Assembly: GCA_020438795.1 (NCBI GenBank)
Contig: JAGQTY010000026.1
Span: forward strand, 1-41,282
Reading direction: 5' to 3'
DNA length: 41,282 nt
DNA from: Actinomycetota bacterium
Lineage (GTDB): Bacteria; Actinomycetota; Actinomycetes; S36-B12; GCA-2699445
Shown here: in pieces, positions 1 to 8,345 of the stretch
How positions within the stretch are numbered: position 1 is the first letter of the stretch
Layout: each line of letters begins with the position of its first letter
Made by a program: the position numbers and the translations under genes
The notes under the pieces: model-generated
Told to the model about the DNA's origin: nothing
Seen by the model: only the letters and a program-made list of their open reading frames with translations
Database searches by the model: none

Positions 1-564
1 CGGGACACCCAGCGGTACGCCCCGGACATCGTCAAGGACGAGGTCTGCTCGAAGACGGACCGCTTCTATGTTCTCCCGGTGGTTGCGACGCTGCTCCTGC
101 CCGGGATCATCACCGGGCTGATCACCTGGAGCTGGATGGGGGCGCTCAGTGGGTTCTTCTGGGCCGGCCTGGTCCGCATCGCTCTGGTGCATCAGGTGAC
201 CTGGTCCATCAACTCGGTGACCCATGTGTGGGGCCGCAAGCCGTTCCGCTCCCGCGACGAGAGCCGCAACGTCGCCTGGCTGGCTATCCCTTCGTTCGGG
301 GAGTCCTGGCACAACTATCACCATGCCGACCAGACCTCGGCCCGCCACGGGGTTCTGGCCCGTCAGATCGATCTGTCGGCGCTGACGATCCGGACCATGG
401 AGAAGCTCGGGTGGGCCCACGATGCCCGTTGGCCCAGTGAGGACAGGGTCCGCTCCAAGCTGAAGCCGACCGCCGAGTATCCCCGCAATGCCGGGATCGA
501 GGTGCATCGGAGCCTGCGGACCGCAGAGGCCAGTCCCACGACCCCCGATGCCAGCCGCAACTGA
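1..564 (+). CDS. Fatty acid desaturase, C-terminal part (5' truncated by window)
   Basis: The frame is open from base 1 to the TGA at 562-564, so the N-terminus lies upstream. The product matches the C-terminal half of membrane acyl-CoA/acyl-lipid delta-9 desaturases, which introduce a double bond into fatty acyl chains at a di-iron centre. Visible features are a hydrophobic double membrane span (VLPVVATLLLPGIITGLI, then GALSGFFWAGLVRIALV) and the third histidine box HNYHH in SWHNYHHAD. The HQVTWSINSVTHVWG segment before it is typical of the family. The tail after the His box is charged and cytoplasmic. A TetR regulator follows 46 bases downstream with its own promoter and is a natural candidate regulator. 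Family assignment is firm; substrate and position specificity are not shown. Confidence 0.9.
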   Translation, partial: RDTQRYAPDIVKDEVCSKTDRFYVLPVVATLLLPGIITGLITWSWMGALSGFFWAGLVRIALVHQVTWSINSVTHVWGRKPFRSRDESRNVAWLAIPSFGESWHNYHHADQTSARHGVLARQIDLSALTIRTMEKLGWAHDARWPSEDRVRSKLKPTAEYPRNAGIEVHRSLRTAEASPTTPDASRN

Positions 565-597
565 ACGGGGCCGACGCGGACGCCACAGCCGAAATCC

Positions 598-603
598 TAG
601 AAT
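598..603 (+). promoter_or_regulatory. -10 box TAGAAT of the TetR gene at 611
   Basis: TAGAAT ends 7 bases before the in-frame GTG at 611, so the transcript would begin at or next to the start codon. No Shine-Dalgarno sequence is present. This fixes GTG 611 over the longer frame starting at 488. Confidence 0.6.
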
Positions 604-610
604 CGTTGCT

Positions 611-1252
611 GTGGACAACACCAACGAGGGCGCCGGGAGCCAGCCGCGCGTGCGGATGAGCGGCAAGCAACGCCGCGAACAGCTCATCGGCGTGGCCCGT
701 GAGCTCTTTGCCGAGAAGGGGTATGAGTCCGTCAGCGTCGAGGAGATCGCCGCGCATGCCAAGGTCAGCAAGCCGGTGGTGTACGAACACTTCGGCGGCA
801 AGGAGGGCATCTATGCGGTCATCGTCGACCGCGAGATGCAGGAACTGCTGAACCGGGTCACCACATCCCTGACCGGCGACCACCCCCGGCAGCTCCTGGA
901 GCAGGCGGGTATGGCGCTGTTCAGCTACATCGACGATGAGACCGACGGCTTCCGAATCCTGGTGCGCGACTCCCCGGTGTCGGTCTCGACCGGGAACTTC
1001 GCCAGCGTGATCCTCGACGTCGCCGCGCAGGTGGATCACATCCTTGACCGGGAGTTCAAGAAGCGCGACTACAACACCAAGAACTCCGAGATGTACGCGC
1101 AGATGCTCGTCGGAATGGTGGCACTGACCGGCCAGTGGTGGCTCGATGCCCGCAAGCCGAAGAAGGAGCAGGTCGTCGCCCACGTGGTGAACCTCGCCTG
1201 GAACGGCCTGAGCCATCTGGACCCGAAGCCGGCACTGCACGAGTCGGACTGA
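611..1252 (+). CDS. TetR/AcrR family transcriptional regulator
   Basis: 213 aa. The N-terminal HTH runs from about residue 20 to 65 (KQRREQLIGVARELFAEKGY, then VSVEEIAAHAKVSKPVVYEHFGGKEGIYAVI), a textbook TetR DNA-binding domain. The all-helical ligand-binding domain follows. The GTG start at 611 was chosen for the leaderless -10 just upstream; the open frame extends back to 488 but that part would overlap the desaturase gene. Position directly after a desaturase suggests control of membrane lipid unsaturation, as for other desaturase-linked TetR proteins. That role is inference; the ligand is unknown. Confidence 0.85.
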   Translation: MDNTNEGAGSQPRVRMSGKQRREQLIGVARELFAEKGYESVSVEEIAAHAKVSKPVVYEHFGGKEGIYAVIVDREMQELLNRVTTSLTGDHPRQLLEQAGMALFSYIDDETDGFRILVRDSPVSVSTGNFASVILDVAAQVDHILDREFKKRDYNTKNSEMYAQMLVGMVALTGQWWLDARKPKKEQVVAHVVNLAWNGLSHLDPKPALHESD

Positions 1253-1473
1253 CGAGGCTGGCCGGCGACTCCCGGGTGCCGGGTTTCCGGCCTGGAGCCA
1301 GTGCGTGTGCTCCCAGGAGATTCGGTCACCTGGTCGCGGCGCATACACCCGGATCCCACGATGAATTCCCCAGCAGGTGGGCCCGAATTCGATACCGAAA
1401 CGCTTCGGACACATTTGACTGCTCCGGGTGGTTCCCTGATCGCGCCCAGTCACTTTACGGTTGTCGAGACCAG

Positions 1474-1487
1474 CCTGTGACCACAGG
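1474..1487. promoter_or_regulatory. 14-bp palindrome upstream of the Kelch gene
   Basis: CCTGTG-AC-CACAGG is a perfect 6+2+6 palindrome 22 bases before the ATG at 1510. It could be an operator or a small 5'-UTR hairpin. The rest of the 257-base gap (1253-1509) shows only a weak 5-bp hairpin at 1395-1408. Confidence 0.3.
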
Positions 1488-1509
1488 ACTCTCCAGAAGG
1501 ATCACTACC

Positions 1510-3504
1510 ATGCGAACAATCAGCCGAGCTCAGACTCGGGTCCGACCATTGGCACTCACAGCGTGCCTGGCCCTGCTCCTGGCGCTCACGGGCGCCTTCC
1601 CTGCCTTGGCTTCTCCGGACAGCTTCACCGCCACCGGTTCGATGAGCAACTCGCGGGACTCGCATCAGGCCACAGTGCTGGGCGACGGCACAGTCCTGGT
1701 GACCGGCGGCTTCGGTGGCACGAGAAGTGCAGACCTGTATGACCCGGCGACGGGTTCCTTCACGGCTGTCGGACCGATGAAGATCGACCGTGCTCAGCAC
1801 CAGGCGACCCTGCTGGGCAACGGCAAGGTACTGATCACCGGAGGGTCCGCTTCGAACTCAGTGACGGCTGAGCTCTACGACCCGGTAGCCAAGGCCTTCT
1901 CCACGACGGGCTTGATGACGTCCCCCCGGTGGGATCATCGGGCGACATTGCTGGGCAACGGCAAGGTCCTCATCACCGGCGGCCGCTACATTCAGACCAA
2001 CTACTTCAGCAGCGCCGAACTGTACGACCCCAACACCGGGAAGTTCTCCGCCATCGGATCCATGACCACCCCGCGGGCGTTGCATCAGCTGACAACGCTG
2101 ACCAACGGAAAGGTCCTGATCACCGGTGGCGGCTCGAACAAGGCTGAGCTCTATGACCCGGGCACAGGCACCTTCAGCGCGACCGGGTCCATGAACGCCG
2201 CCCGCAGTTTCGGTCAGGCGTCATTGCTGGCGGACGGCAGGGTACTGGTCACCGGCGGCCACGATGGGACTGACTACGTCAACAGCGCCGAGGTGTACGA
2301 CCCGGTCGCGGGCACGTTCAGCGACACCAACGGCGCCATGACGACAGCCAGGGGATGGCATCACGCAACCACGCTCAACGATGGCAGCGTACTGATCGCC
2401 GGTGGACGAGGCACGAACTCGTCCTACCTCAACGACGCGGAACTGTACGATCCGGGGTCGGGGACGTTCAGCTCCACGAGCACCCCGATGACCACCGCCC
2501 GCGCATACCATGCGGCTGCGGCACTCGCCGATGGCACCGTTCTCATTGTCGGCGGCACCAGCGGCACAGGCACCCTGAACAGTGCCGAGCTGTACCATCC
2601 TGCGGTCGCTGAGGCACCGGAGATCACTGGGGTACCCGATGTGATCGGGCCACCCACGCCCTTCACCGTGAGCACTTCGGTCCATGCTGCGACGGCCGGA
2701 CTGACGATCACCGGGACACCCGCGCCCACACTGAGCCTGCAGTGGGAACTGTCCCCCGACGGCCAGATCGACTGGCGACCCATCGAGGGGGCGACCGATG
2801 AGAACTACGTGATCGAGCCGAACGCTGCCAACCAGTACCTGCGGGTGCTCGTGACGGCCAGCAACGGCGCGTCCCCCGACGCGACCGCTGCCTCCGAAGC
2901 GACGCATGTCCTCGGCCCGGCATACACGCCGACGGTGGGCACGCCGGTCCCGACTGCTGACGGCTTCACGGTCCAGGTCACCAACTTCCGCCTCGGGTTC
3001 GCCTGGTCGGTCAGCAGTGACGCCGGCGAGGCGGTTATCGACAGTGGCGGTGTCGTGAAAGTGACGGGGTTGAGCACCGGACAAGCCGCTACGGTCACCA
3101 TCACCACCTCTCGCTCGGGCTTTGAGGATGGCATCACCCAGGTGACGGGCAACGCTTTCGGATTCGACTTCAGTGGATTCGGCGCTCCGCTCAGCGCCGG
3201 CGTCAACCTGGCCAAGGCCGGGTCCACGATCCCGGTGAAGTTCTCACTCGGCGGCTACCAGGGGATGGACATCTTCGTCGCGGGCTCGCCCTCCAGTGGG
3301 AGGACAAGCTGCGAAGACACCACTGTCGAGAGCGACCTCACCGACATCGACAACCCGGGAAGCAGCGGACTGAGTTACGACGAGGCCTCGGACACCTACC
3401 AGTTCAACTGGAAGACCAGCAAGAACTGGAAGGGCCAGTGCCGCAACCTCACCCTCAAGTTCACTGACTTGAGCACCCAGCGGGCCAGCTTCAGCCTCAG
3501 GTAG
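1510..3504 (+). CDS. Secreted Kelch-repeat beta-propeller protein with C-terminal PxKF domain
   Basis: 664 aa. ATG 1510 is preceded by AGAAGGA and opens a Sec signal peptide: a basic n-region, a hydrophobic core LALTACLALLLALTGAF and a likely cut after PALA (residue 34). Residues about 39-365 form seven Kelch-type repeats of 43-50 aa, each with an R..H or R-x-x-x-Q core, a DG/NG-x-VL-(I/V)-x-GG turn and an AELYDP strand, enough for one seven-bladed propeller. Two Ig-like beta segments follow (about 370-550). The last ~110 residues are a PxKF module: KAGSTIPVKFSLGG, two cysteines (SCEDTT and GQCRNL) and a NWKTSKNWKG strand. PxKF modules are found at the C-termini of exported actinobacterial proteins. 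No LPXTG motif is present. Probably an extracellular binding protein or inactive oxidase-like propeller; the ligand is unknown. Confidence 0.85.
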   Translation: MRTISRAQTRVRPLALTACLALLLALTGAFPALASPDSFTATGSMSNSRDSHQATVLGDGTVLVTGGFGGTRSADLYDPATGSFTAVGPMKIDRAQHQATLLGNGKVLITGGSASNSVTAELYDPVAKAFSTTGLMTSPRWDHRATLLGNGKVLITGGRYIQTNYFSSAELYDPNTGKFSAIGSMTTPRALHQLTTLTNGKVLITGGGSNKAELYDPGTGTFSATGSMNAARSFGQASLLADGRVLVTGGHDGTDYVNSAEVYDPVAGTFSDTNGAMTTARGWHHATTLNDGSVLIAGGRGTNSSYLNDAELYDPGSGTFSSTSTPMTTARAYHAAAALADGTVLIVGGTSGTGTLNSAELYHPAVAEAPEITGVPDVIGPPTPFTVSTSVHAATAGLTITGTPAPTLSLQWELSPDGQIDWRPIEGATDENYVIEPNAANQYLRVLVTASNGASPDATAASEATHVLGPAYTPTVGTPVPTADGFTVQVTNFRLGFAWSVSSDAGEAVIDSGGVVKVTGLSTGQAATVTITTSRSGFEDGITQVTGNAFGFDFSGFGAPLSAGVNLAKAGSTIPVKFSLGGYQGMDIFVAGSPSSGRTSCEDTTVESDLTDIDNPGSSGLSYDEASDTYQFNWKTSKNWKGQCRNLTLKFTDLSTQRASFSLR

Positions 3505-3525
3505 GCCGGAGCGGCACGGACTGAG

Positions 3526-3564
3526 GGCCGCCGCGGCAGGATCGGACATCCTGCCGGGGCGGCC
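3526..3564 (+). terminator. Strong hairpin terminator after the Kelch gene
   Basis: A 7-bp GC stem (3526-3532 with 3558-3564) and an 8-bp stem (3535-3542 with 3548-3555) are separated by a 2x2 internal loop and capped by a 5-base loop. It begins 21 bases after the stop codon. There is no long T-tract, which is common for actinobacterial terminators. Confidence 0.7.
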
Positions 3565-3623
3565 TTCAGAACGTTCAGCGGATGTTCGGGACGCCCGGCG
3601 GCCGGTTGAGGGCCGTGAACAGC

Positions 3624-3629
3624 TACGAT
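3624..3629 (+). promoter_or_regulatory. -10 box TACGAT of the DUF1801 gene
   Basis: TACGAT ends 7 bases before GTG 3637, with no ribosome-binding site between. This is the same geometry as at 598-611. Confidence 0.55.
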
Positions 3630-3636
3630 CGCCGAT

Positions 3637-3996
3637 GTGAGCACACAGGAGATCGACGACTACCTGGCAGGAGTCCCGGCCGGGCAACGAGAAGCGCTCG
3701 AAGACCTGCGGGCGACGTTGCGGGACCTGCTGCCGGAAGCCGCGGAGGGCCTCAGCTACGGGATTCCGGCGTTCCGGTTGCCCGACGGTCCGGCAGTGGC
3801 CGGGTTCGCCGCTTTCAAGAAGCACCTGGGCTACTACCCGCATTCCGGTCAAGTGATCGCAGCCCTCTCCGAGGAGCTGGCGGACTTCTCCACATCAGCG
3901 GGAACGATCCGGTTCACCCCGGAACGTCCTCTGCCAGACGCGCTGGTGGAGATGCTCGTGGCCACCAGACTGTCCCAGATCGCCGCCGCGACCTGA
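3637..3996 (+). CDS. DUF1801 (YdhG-like) family protein
   Basis: 119 aa, full length for the family. Characteristic segments are IDDYLAGVPAGQREALEDLRATLRDLLPEAAEGLSYGIPAFRL near the N-terminus, then AGFAAFKKHLGYYPHSGQVI and the TIRFTPERPLPDALVEMLVATRL ending. The fold is small alpha/beta; some members have been called iron chaperones, but the biochemical role is unsettled. It is probably monocistronic, transcribed from the leaderless promoter just upstream, and convergent with ksgA, whose stop lies 17 bases away. Confidence 0.85.
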   Translation: MSTQEIDDYLAGVPAGQREALEDLRATLRDLLPEAAEGLSYGIPAFRLPDGPAVAGFAAFKKHLGYYPHSGQVIAALSEELADFSTSAGTIRFTPERPLPDALVEMLVATRLSQIAAAT

Positions 3997-4013
3997 CCGC
4001 GGACCCGTCGCAC

Positions 4014-4886
4014 TCAGCGTTCGGACGCCGCGCTCAGCGCTGCGCAGAGCGCCACCCAGTCGTCGAACGACAACTGCTCGGGGCGGCTGGTGCCTGCCAG
4101 CCCTGCACGGTCCAGCGCCCGGCCGACCTGCTGCTGATCGAGCCCGGGAAGCTCCCTCAACGAAGCTCGCAGCATCTTCCGGCGCTGACCGAACGCCACA
4201 TCCACCACCGTGAAGAACCACTCCCGGACGACTGTCGTGGGCGCCGGGTGGGCGTCGAACTGCACCAGCCCGGACATCACGCGTGGCGCGGGCCAGAACA
4301 CCGACGAAGGCACATCTCCGGCGTAGGAGGCCTGGGCGAACCAGCGCAGTTTCACGCTCGGGATCCCGTAAAGCTTGTCACCCGGCTCAGCCACGAGCCG
4401 CTTGGCCACCTCCTGCTGCACCATCACCAGACCGCTGCGCAGCATCGGGAGCTCCACGAGCAGATGCAGCAGGATGGGCACCGCCACGTTGTAGGGCAGA
4501 TTCGCCACCAGGGCGCTCGGTGCAATGTCACCGAGGTCCGCGGCACCGATGCTCAGGGCATCGGCGTGGATCACTTCGAGGCGCCGCGGGTCCCCGCCGA
4601 ACTCTGCAACCGTGCGGGGGAGACGGTGTGCCAGCCGATCATCGATCTCCACGGCGATCACCCGCTCGGCCTCGCCGAGCAGCCCCAGCGTGAGACTGCC
4701 CAGCCCCGGGCCGACCTCCAGGACGGTCTGCCCCGGATGCAACTGGGCCAGCCTGACCAGGCGCCGGATGGTGTTGGGGTCCACCACGAAGTTCTGCCCG
4801 CGTCCCTTGCTGGGATGCAGGTCCAGCTCCTGCGCCAGCTGCCGGACCGTCGCCCCGGTCAGCAGCTGCGGAACGGGCGCGGCCAT
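4014..4886 (-). CDS. rsmA: 16S rRNA (adenine1518/1519-N6)-dimethyltransferase
   Basis: 290 aa, also known as KsgA. It uses SAM to dimethylate two adjacent adenines in helix 45 of 16S rRNA and acts as a late 30S assembly checkpoint. SAM-binding motif I is EVGPGLGSLT (57-66), motif II is AVEIDD, and the catalytic motif IV is NLPY (129-132). The N-terminal KGRGQNFVVD signature and the C-terminal helical domain (FGQRRKMLRASLRELPG) are intact. ATG 4886 is taken as the start; the open frame extends further but only into tatD. The gap to tatD upstream is 10 bases, so co-transcription is likely. The rpfB gene that commonly separates tatD and ksgA in Actinobacteria is absent. Confidence 0.95.
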   Translation of the reverse strand: MAAPVPQLLTGATVRQLAQELDLHPSKGRGQNFVVDPNTIRRLVRLAQLHPGQTVLEVGPGLGSLTLGLLGEAERVIAVEIDDRLAHRLPRTVAEFGGDPRRLEVIHADALSIGAADLGDIAPSALVANLPYNVAVPILLHLLVELPMLRSGLVMVQQEVAKRLVAEPGDKLYGIPSVKLRWFAQASYAGDVPSSVFWPAPRVMSGLVQFDAHPAPTTVVREWFFTVVDVAFGQRRKMLRASLRELPGLDQQQVGRALDRAGLAGTSRPEQLSFDDWVALCAALSAASER

Positions 4887-4896
4887 GGAGCAGACT

Positions 4897-5736
4897 TCAG
4901 GACAGCCCGAAGGCAGCGTGGGTGTTGCGGAACAACTGTTCGCCCAACTCGCCAACCTCGACTCCGCGGCGCTGCGCCATGACCCGGACCGTGTCCGGCA
5001 TGAGGTAGGAGGCGTTGGGCTTGCCACGGTTCGGGGTCGGCGTGAGATATGGAGCGTCGGTTTCGACCAGAATCCGTTCGCGGTCTGCCACATCGAGTGC
5101 CTCGCGCAGCGACTCGGCGTTCTTGAACGTCACCACACCGGCGAATGACAGATACCAGCCGGAGTCACTGACGAATCTGGCCATCTCGGGTCCCCCGCTG
5201 AAACAGTGGAAGATGACGCGCTGCGGAGCGCCGACCTCGTTCAGGATGGCCAGGACGTCATCGTGGGCATCCCGGTCATGGATCACCAACGTCTTGTTCA
5301 GGTCCTTGGCCAGCTGGATGTGCGCCCTGAAGGACTCGTGCTGGGCCTGCCGGCCAGCGGCCTCGGTGCGGAAGTAGTCCAGACCCGTCTCGCCGATGCC
5401 GATGACGCTCGGGTCGGCGCCGAGCGCGGCGATCGCTTCGAGCTCGGCTCCCAGGGTGTGCATCTCAAGCAGGGTGGGTGCCGCATTGGGGTGGATGCCC
5501 ACCACCGCGCCGACGACCGCCGGGTGTTCCTTGGCGATCTCCACGGACCGCCGGGAGGAATCCACGTCCACCCCCACGTCCACGACTCCGACCACACCGA
5601 CATCAGCAGCGGTGGTCAGCGCCCGCCCTATGTCCAGACCGGAAGTGCTCTGGATGATGTCGAGGTGGCAGTGACTGTCGATCACACCGGTGGGCAGCGC
5701 CTGCGGCGCTGGGACCGGCAGCGGTATCTCGGTCAT
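4897..5736 (-). CDS. tatD: TatD family metal-dependent DNase/hydrolase
   Basis: 279 aa. TIM-barrel amidohydrolase-like 3'-5' nuclease. Metal ligands are visible in order: HCH (22-24) in VIDSHCHLD, the glutamate of GIGETGLDYFR (E116), the histidine of TLVIHDRDAHDD, the histidine of VIFHCFSGG, and the aspartate of VETDAPYLTP. All signature motifs are intact. The ATG overlaps the metG stop as ATGA, showing translational coupling in the order metG, tatD, ksgA. TatD is known for DNA repair and quality-control nuclease activity; its coupling to metG is widely conserved. Confidence 0.95.
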   Translation of the reverse strand: MTEIPLPVPAPQALPTGVIDSHCHLDIIQSTSGLDIGRALTTAADVGVVGVVDVGVDVDSSRRSVEIAKEHPAVVGAVVGIHPNAAPTLLEMHTLGAELEAIAALGADPSVIGIGETGLDYFRTEAAGRQAQHESFRAHIQLAKDLNKTLVIHDRDAHDDVLAILNEVGAPQRVIFHCFSGGPEMARFVSDSGWYLSFAGVVTFKNAESLREALDVADRERILVETDAPYLTPTPNRGKPNASYLMPDTVRVMAQRRGVEVGELGEQLFRNTHAAFGLS

Positions 5737-7322
5737 GCCTTGTCCTCCTCGAGCCGGGGGAACAGTGGGGGAGTCTTGGTGATCGTGGCCCCGGGACGCA
5801 GCACCCCCCAGTCCGCCACCTGCCGGACGTTCTGGTCGGCCAGAGCGCCGGCAGTCTCTGCCGCGCCCAGGGACTGCCACAGCTCCTCACAGATGCCGGG
5901 CATCACGGGCGCGTACAGCACGGCGATGGCCCGCAGGCTCTCCGCCACGGTGTACAGCACCGTTGCCAGCCGGTTGCGCTGCTCCGGGTCGCGGGCGAGC
6001 TTCCACGGCTCCTGCGTGGTCACGTAGCCGTTGACCTCCTCCACGAATTCCCGGATCGCAGCGATCCCTGCACTGAAGTTCAGTTTCACCATGTGGGCGT
6101 CGGCCGAGTCCGCGACGGTGGCCAGTCGGTCCTGCAGCGCGAGGTCCATGTTCGTGTAGGCACCCGGTTCGGGCAGACGCCCCTCGAAGTACTTGCCGAT
6201 CATGGCGGCCGAACGGGAGGCGAGGTTGCCCAGACCGTTGGCGAGTTCCGCGCTGTAGCGGTCTCGCATGTCCTCCCAGGAGAATGAGCCGTCCGAGCCG
6301 AAGTGGATGGCCGACATGAAGTAGTAGCGGAAGGCGTCCACCCCGAAGTCGTCGGTGATGTCGCTGGGCGCGATCCCGGTGAGCTTGGACTTGCTCATCT
6401 TCTCCCCACCCACCAGCAACCAGCCGTGCGCGAAGACCTGCTTCGGCAGCGGCAGTTCGGCCGCCATCAGCATGGCCGGCCAGAAGATCGCATGGAACCG
6501 CAGAATGTCCTTGCCGATGAGGTGGACGTCGGCGGGCCAGGTCTGGGCGAACCGCTGCTCGGCCGCCTCGTCGCCGCCGTACCCGATGGCGGTGATGTAG
6601 TTCAGCAGCGCGTCGAACCAGACGTAGACCACCTGATCGGAGTCCCAGGGCAGCGGGATGCCCCAGCCGACCGAGGACCGGGACATCGAGATGTCGTTGA
6701 GGCCCTCCTTGATGAAGGCCACCACCTCGTTGCGGGCGGACGTCGGCGCCACCGCGTTGGGGTTGCGCTCGTAGTGTTCGAGCAGGCGGTCGCCGAAGTC
6801 GGAGAGGCGGAAGAACCAGTTGTTCTCACTGAGCATCTCGACGGGCTTGTGGTGCACCTTGCAGACCAGCTGTCCCTCGTACTCGCCGGTCCCCTCCATG
6901 AGATCGGCTGCGACCTTGAACTCCTCGCAGCCCACGCAGTAGGGCCCCTCGAAGGGAGCCGGATAGACGAAACCCTTCTCCTTCAGCACTTCCCAGAAGT
7001 GCTGAACTCCGCGCTTGTGCCGGGCTTCGGTGGTTCGGATGAAGTCGTCGTTGGCGATCTCCAAGGTCTCGAGGACCGGGCGCCAGTGCTCCTCGACCAG
7101 TCGGTCCACCCACTCCTGCGGGGAGACGTCGTGCTCAGCCGCCTTGCGTTCGACCTTGGTGCCGTGCTCATCGGTGCCGGTCAGATAGACGGCGGTCTCG
7201 CCGCGCTGCCGGTGCCAGCGCGTCAGGACGTCTCCGGCCACCGAGGTGTAGGCGTGCCCGATGTGCGGGGCGTCATTGACGTAGTAGATGGGCGTCGTGG
7301 CATAGAACGACTTCTCCGGCAT
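5733..7322 (-). CDS. metG: Methionyl-tRNA synthetase
   Basis: 529 aa. Charges tRNA-Met and initiator tRNA with methionine in the cytoplasm. Class I signatures are present: HIGH (20-23, in APHIGHAYTS) and KMSKS (about 305-309, in GGEKMSKSKLTGI). The connective-peptide knuckle carries CVGC and a later CKVH pair, so one zinc knuckle is recognisable. The anticodon-binding helical domain is present (FVEEVNGYVTTQEPWKLARD). It lacks the C-terminal tRNA-binding domain of longer E. coli-type enzymes, as expected for actinobacterial MetRS. ATG 7322 was chosen because the upstream extension is low-complexity and a -10 box lies 7 bases before it. First gene of a metG-tatD-ksgA unit. Confidence 0.97.
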   Translation of the reverse strand: MPEKSFYATTPIYYVNDAPHIGHAYTSVAGDVLTRWHRQRGETAVYLTGTDEHGTKVERKAAEHDVSPQEWVDRLVEEHWRPVLETLEIANDDFIRTTEARHKRGVQHFWEVLKEKGFVYPAPFEGPYCVGCEEFKVAADLMEGTGEYEGQLVCKVHHKPVEMLSENNWFFRLSDFGDRLLEHYERNPNAVAPTSARNEVVAFIKEGLNDISMSRSSVGWGIPLPWDSDQVVYVWFDALLNYITAIGYGGDEAAEQRFAQTWPADVHLIGKDILRFHAIFWPAMLMAAELPLPKQVFAHGWLLVGGEKMSKSKLTGIAPSDITDDFGVDAFRYYFMSAIHFGSDGSFSWEDMRDRYSAELANGLGNLASRSAAMIGKYFEGRLPEPGAYTNMDLALQDRLATVADSADAHMVKLNFSAGIAAIREFVEEVNGYVTTQEPWKLARDPEQRNRLATVLYTVAESLRAIAVLYAPVMPGICEELWQSLGAAETAGALADQNVRQVADWGVLRPGATITKTPPLFPRLEEDKA

Positions 7323-7329
7323 GGCTGAA

Positions 7330-7335
7330 AGTCTA
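7330..7335 (-). promoter_or_regulatory. -10 box TAGACT of metG
   Basis: On the minus strand TAGACT ends 7 bases before ATG 7322. It lies inside the 56-base rsmI-metG gap, so metG may be transcribed independently of rsmI as a leaderless mRNA. Confidence 0.55.
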
Positions 7336-7378
7336 GTGGGTGCCAGCAGCCGTCGCGGGGCGAGCCCGGACCCCGGGA

Positions 7379-8215
7379 TCAGGCTTGTGAATCCGCGGCG
7401 AGCACGCGGTTGTAGAGGTCCCGGCGGCTGATTCCGTGCTCGGCGGCCAGGCTCGCGACTGCGTCGCGCCTCGACGAGCCGGCGGCCACCAGCCGGGCCA
7501 CCTCTTCGACCAGATCGGCCGGTGCCACGGACTGCGAGGCACCGGCGAGAACCACGACGATCTCCCCGAGCACCCCACCCTGCGCCCACGTGGCCAGCTC
7601 ATCGAGCGACCCTGTCCTGACCTCTTGGTGGGTCTTCGTCAGTTCGCGGCAAACGGCCGCGTCCCGGTCTCCCAGCGCCTCAGCCAGCTCCTGCAGGGTC
7701 CCCGCCAACCGACGCGGCGATTCGAAGAAGACGATAGTGCGGGGCTCGGTGCGCCACTCGGCCAGTCGTTGTTCCCGCTCGCGTCCTTTACGGGGGATGA
7801 AGCCCTCGAATACAAACCGGTCAGTGGGCAGCCCGGAGCTGACAAGGGCGGTGGACACCGCACTGGGCCCCGGGAGCACATCCACCGCGATGCCCGAGCG
7901 TCGGCACGCCACGACAAGGCGTGCTCCTGGGTCACTGATGCCCGGCATGCCAGCATCGGAGACCAGCAGTACGTCGGTGCCGGCCCTCAGCATGGCCAGC
8001 ACCTGGTCGCTTCGAGCGGCCTCGTTGCCTTCGAAGAGACTGAGCACCCGCCCCGGCACCTCGACGTCGAGGTCGGCAGCGAGGCGGCGGAACCTGCGGG
8101 TGTCCTCCGCGGCGATGACCGGCGTGGTCGCAATCGCCGACCGTAGCCTCGCCGAGGCATCGCCCGGGTTACCGATCGGCGTCGCCGCCACGAGCAGCGT
8201 CCCTGCGTCAGTCAC
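7379..8215 (-). CDS. rsmI: 16S rRNA (cytidine1402-2'-O)-methyltransferase
   Basis: 278 aa. SAM-dependent tetrapyrrole-methylase-fold enzyme that 2'-O-methylates C1402 in the decoding centre. Typical motifs are LLVAATPIGNPGDAS at the N-terminus, AAEDTRRFRRL, LLVSDAGMPGISDPGARLV and the conserved VLPGPSAVSTALVSSGLP stretch, then FEGFIPRKGRER and FFESPRRL. The start is GTG 8215 (VTDAGTLLVAATPIG); earlier codons in frame give an unrelated basic extension. It is divergent from the PMT gene, an arrangement also seen in Mycobacterium tuberculosis (Rv1003/Rv1002c). Confidence 0.95.
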   Translation of the reverse strand: MTDAGTLLVAATPIGNPGDASARLRSAIATTPVIAAEDTRRFRRLAADLDVEVPGRVLSLFEGNEAARSDQVLAMLRAGTDVLLVSDAGMPGISDPGARLVVACRRSGIAVDVLPGPSAVSTALVSSGLPTDRFVFEGFIPRKGREREQRLAEWRTEPRTIVFFESPRRLAGTLQELAEALGDRDAAVCRELTKTHQEVRTGSLDELATWAQGGVLGEIVVVLAGASQSVAPADLVEEVARLVAAGSSRRDAVASLAAEHGISRRDLYNRVLAADSQA

Positions 8216-8333
8216 TGTTCCATGGTGACCGATACCGGGACCGGGCGCGCAACAACGGGCTCGCTGAGCGCCCGCGCGCGGGGAGATGATCTGCAAGGTT
8301 CCGGTTCTGCCTCGCCGCTCGCGACGCAATCAC

Positions 8334-8339
8334 TACGAT
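8334..8339 (+). promoter_or_regulatory. -10 box TACGAT of the PMT gene
   Basis: TACGAT ends 6 bases before GTG 8346. It lies in the 130-base divergent region with rsmI. Confidence 0.55.
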
Positions 8340-8345
8340 CGGAAC

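Noticed and set aside
284..1453. Long minus-strand open frame opposite the desaturase and TetR genes
   Set aside because: Its translation is low-complexity Arg/His/Gly-rich with no domain, and it runs antisense to two recognisable genes; a high-GC shadow.
1618..2610. Tandem DNA repeat array
   Set aside because: The periodicity of about 130-150 bases is explained by the seven Kelch repeats in the protein and is diverged at the DNA level.
2221..3084. Minus-strand open frame opposite the Kelch gene
   Set aside because: Composition-driven shadow of a clear secreted protein gene.
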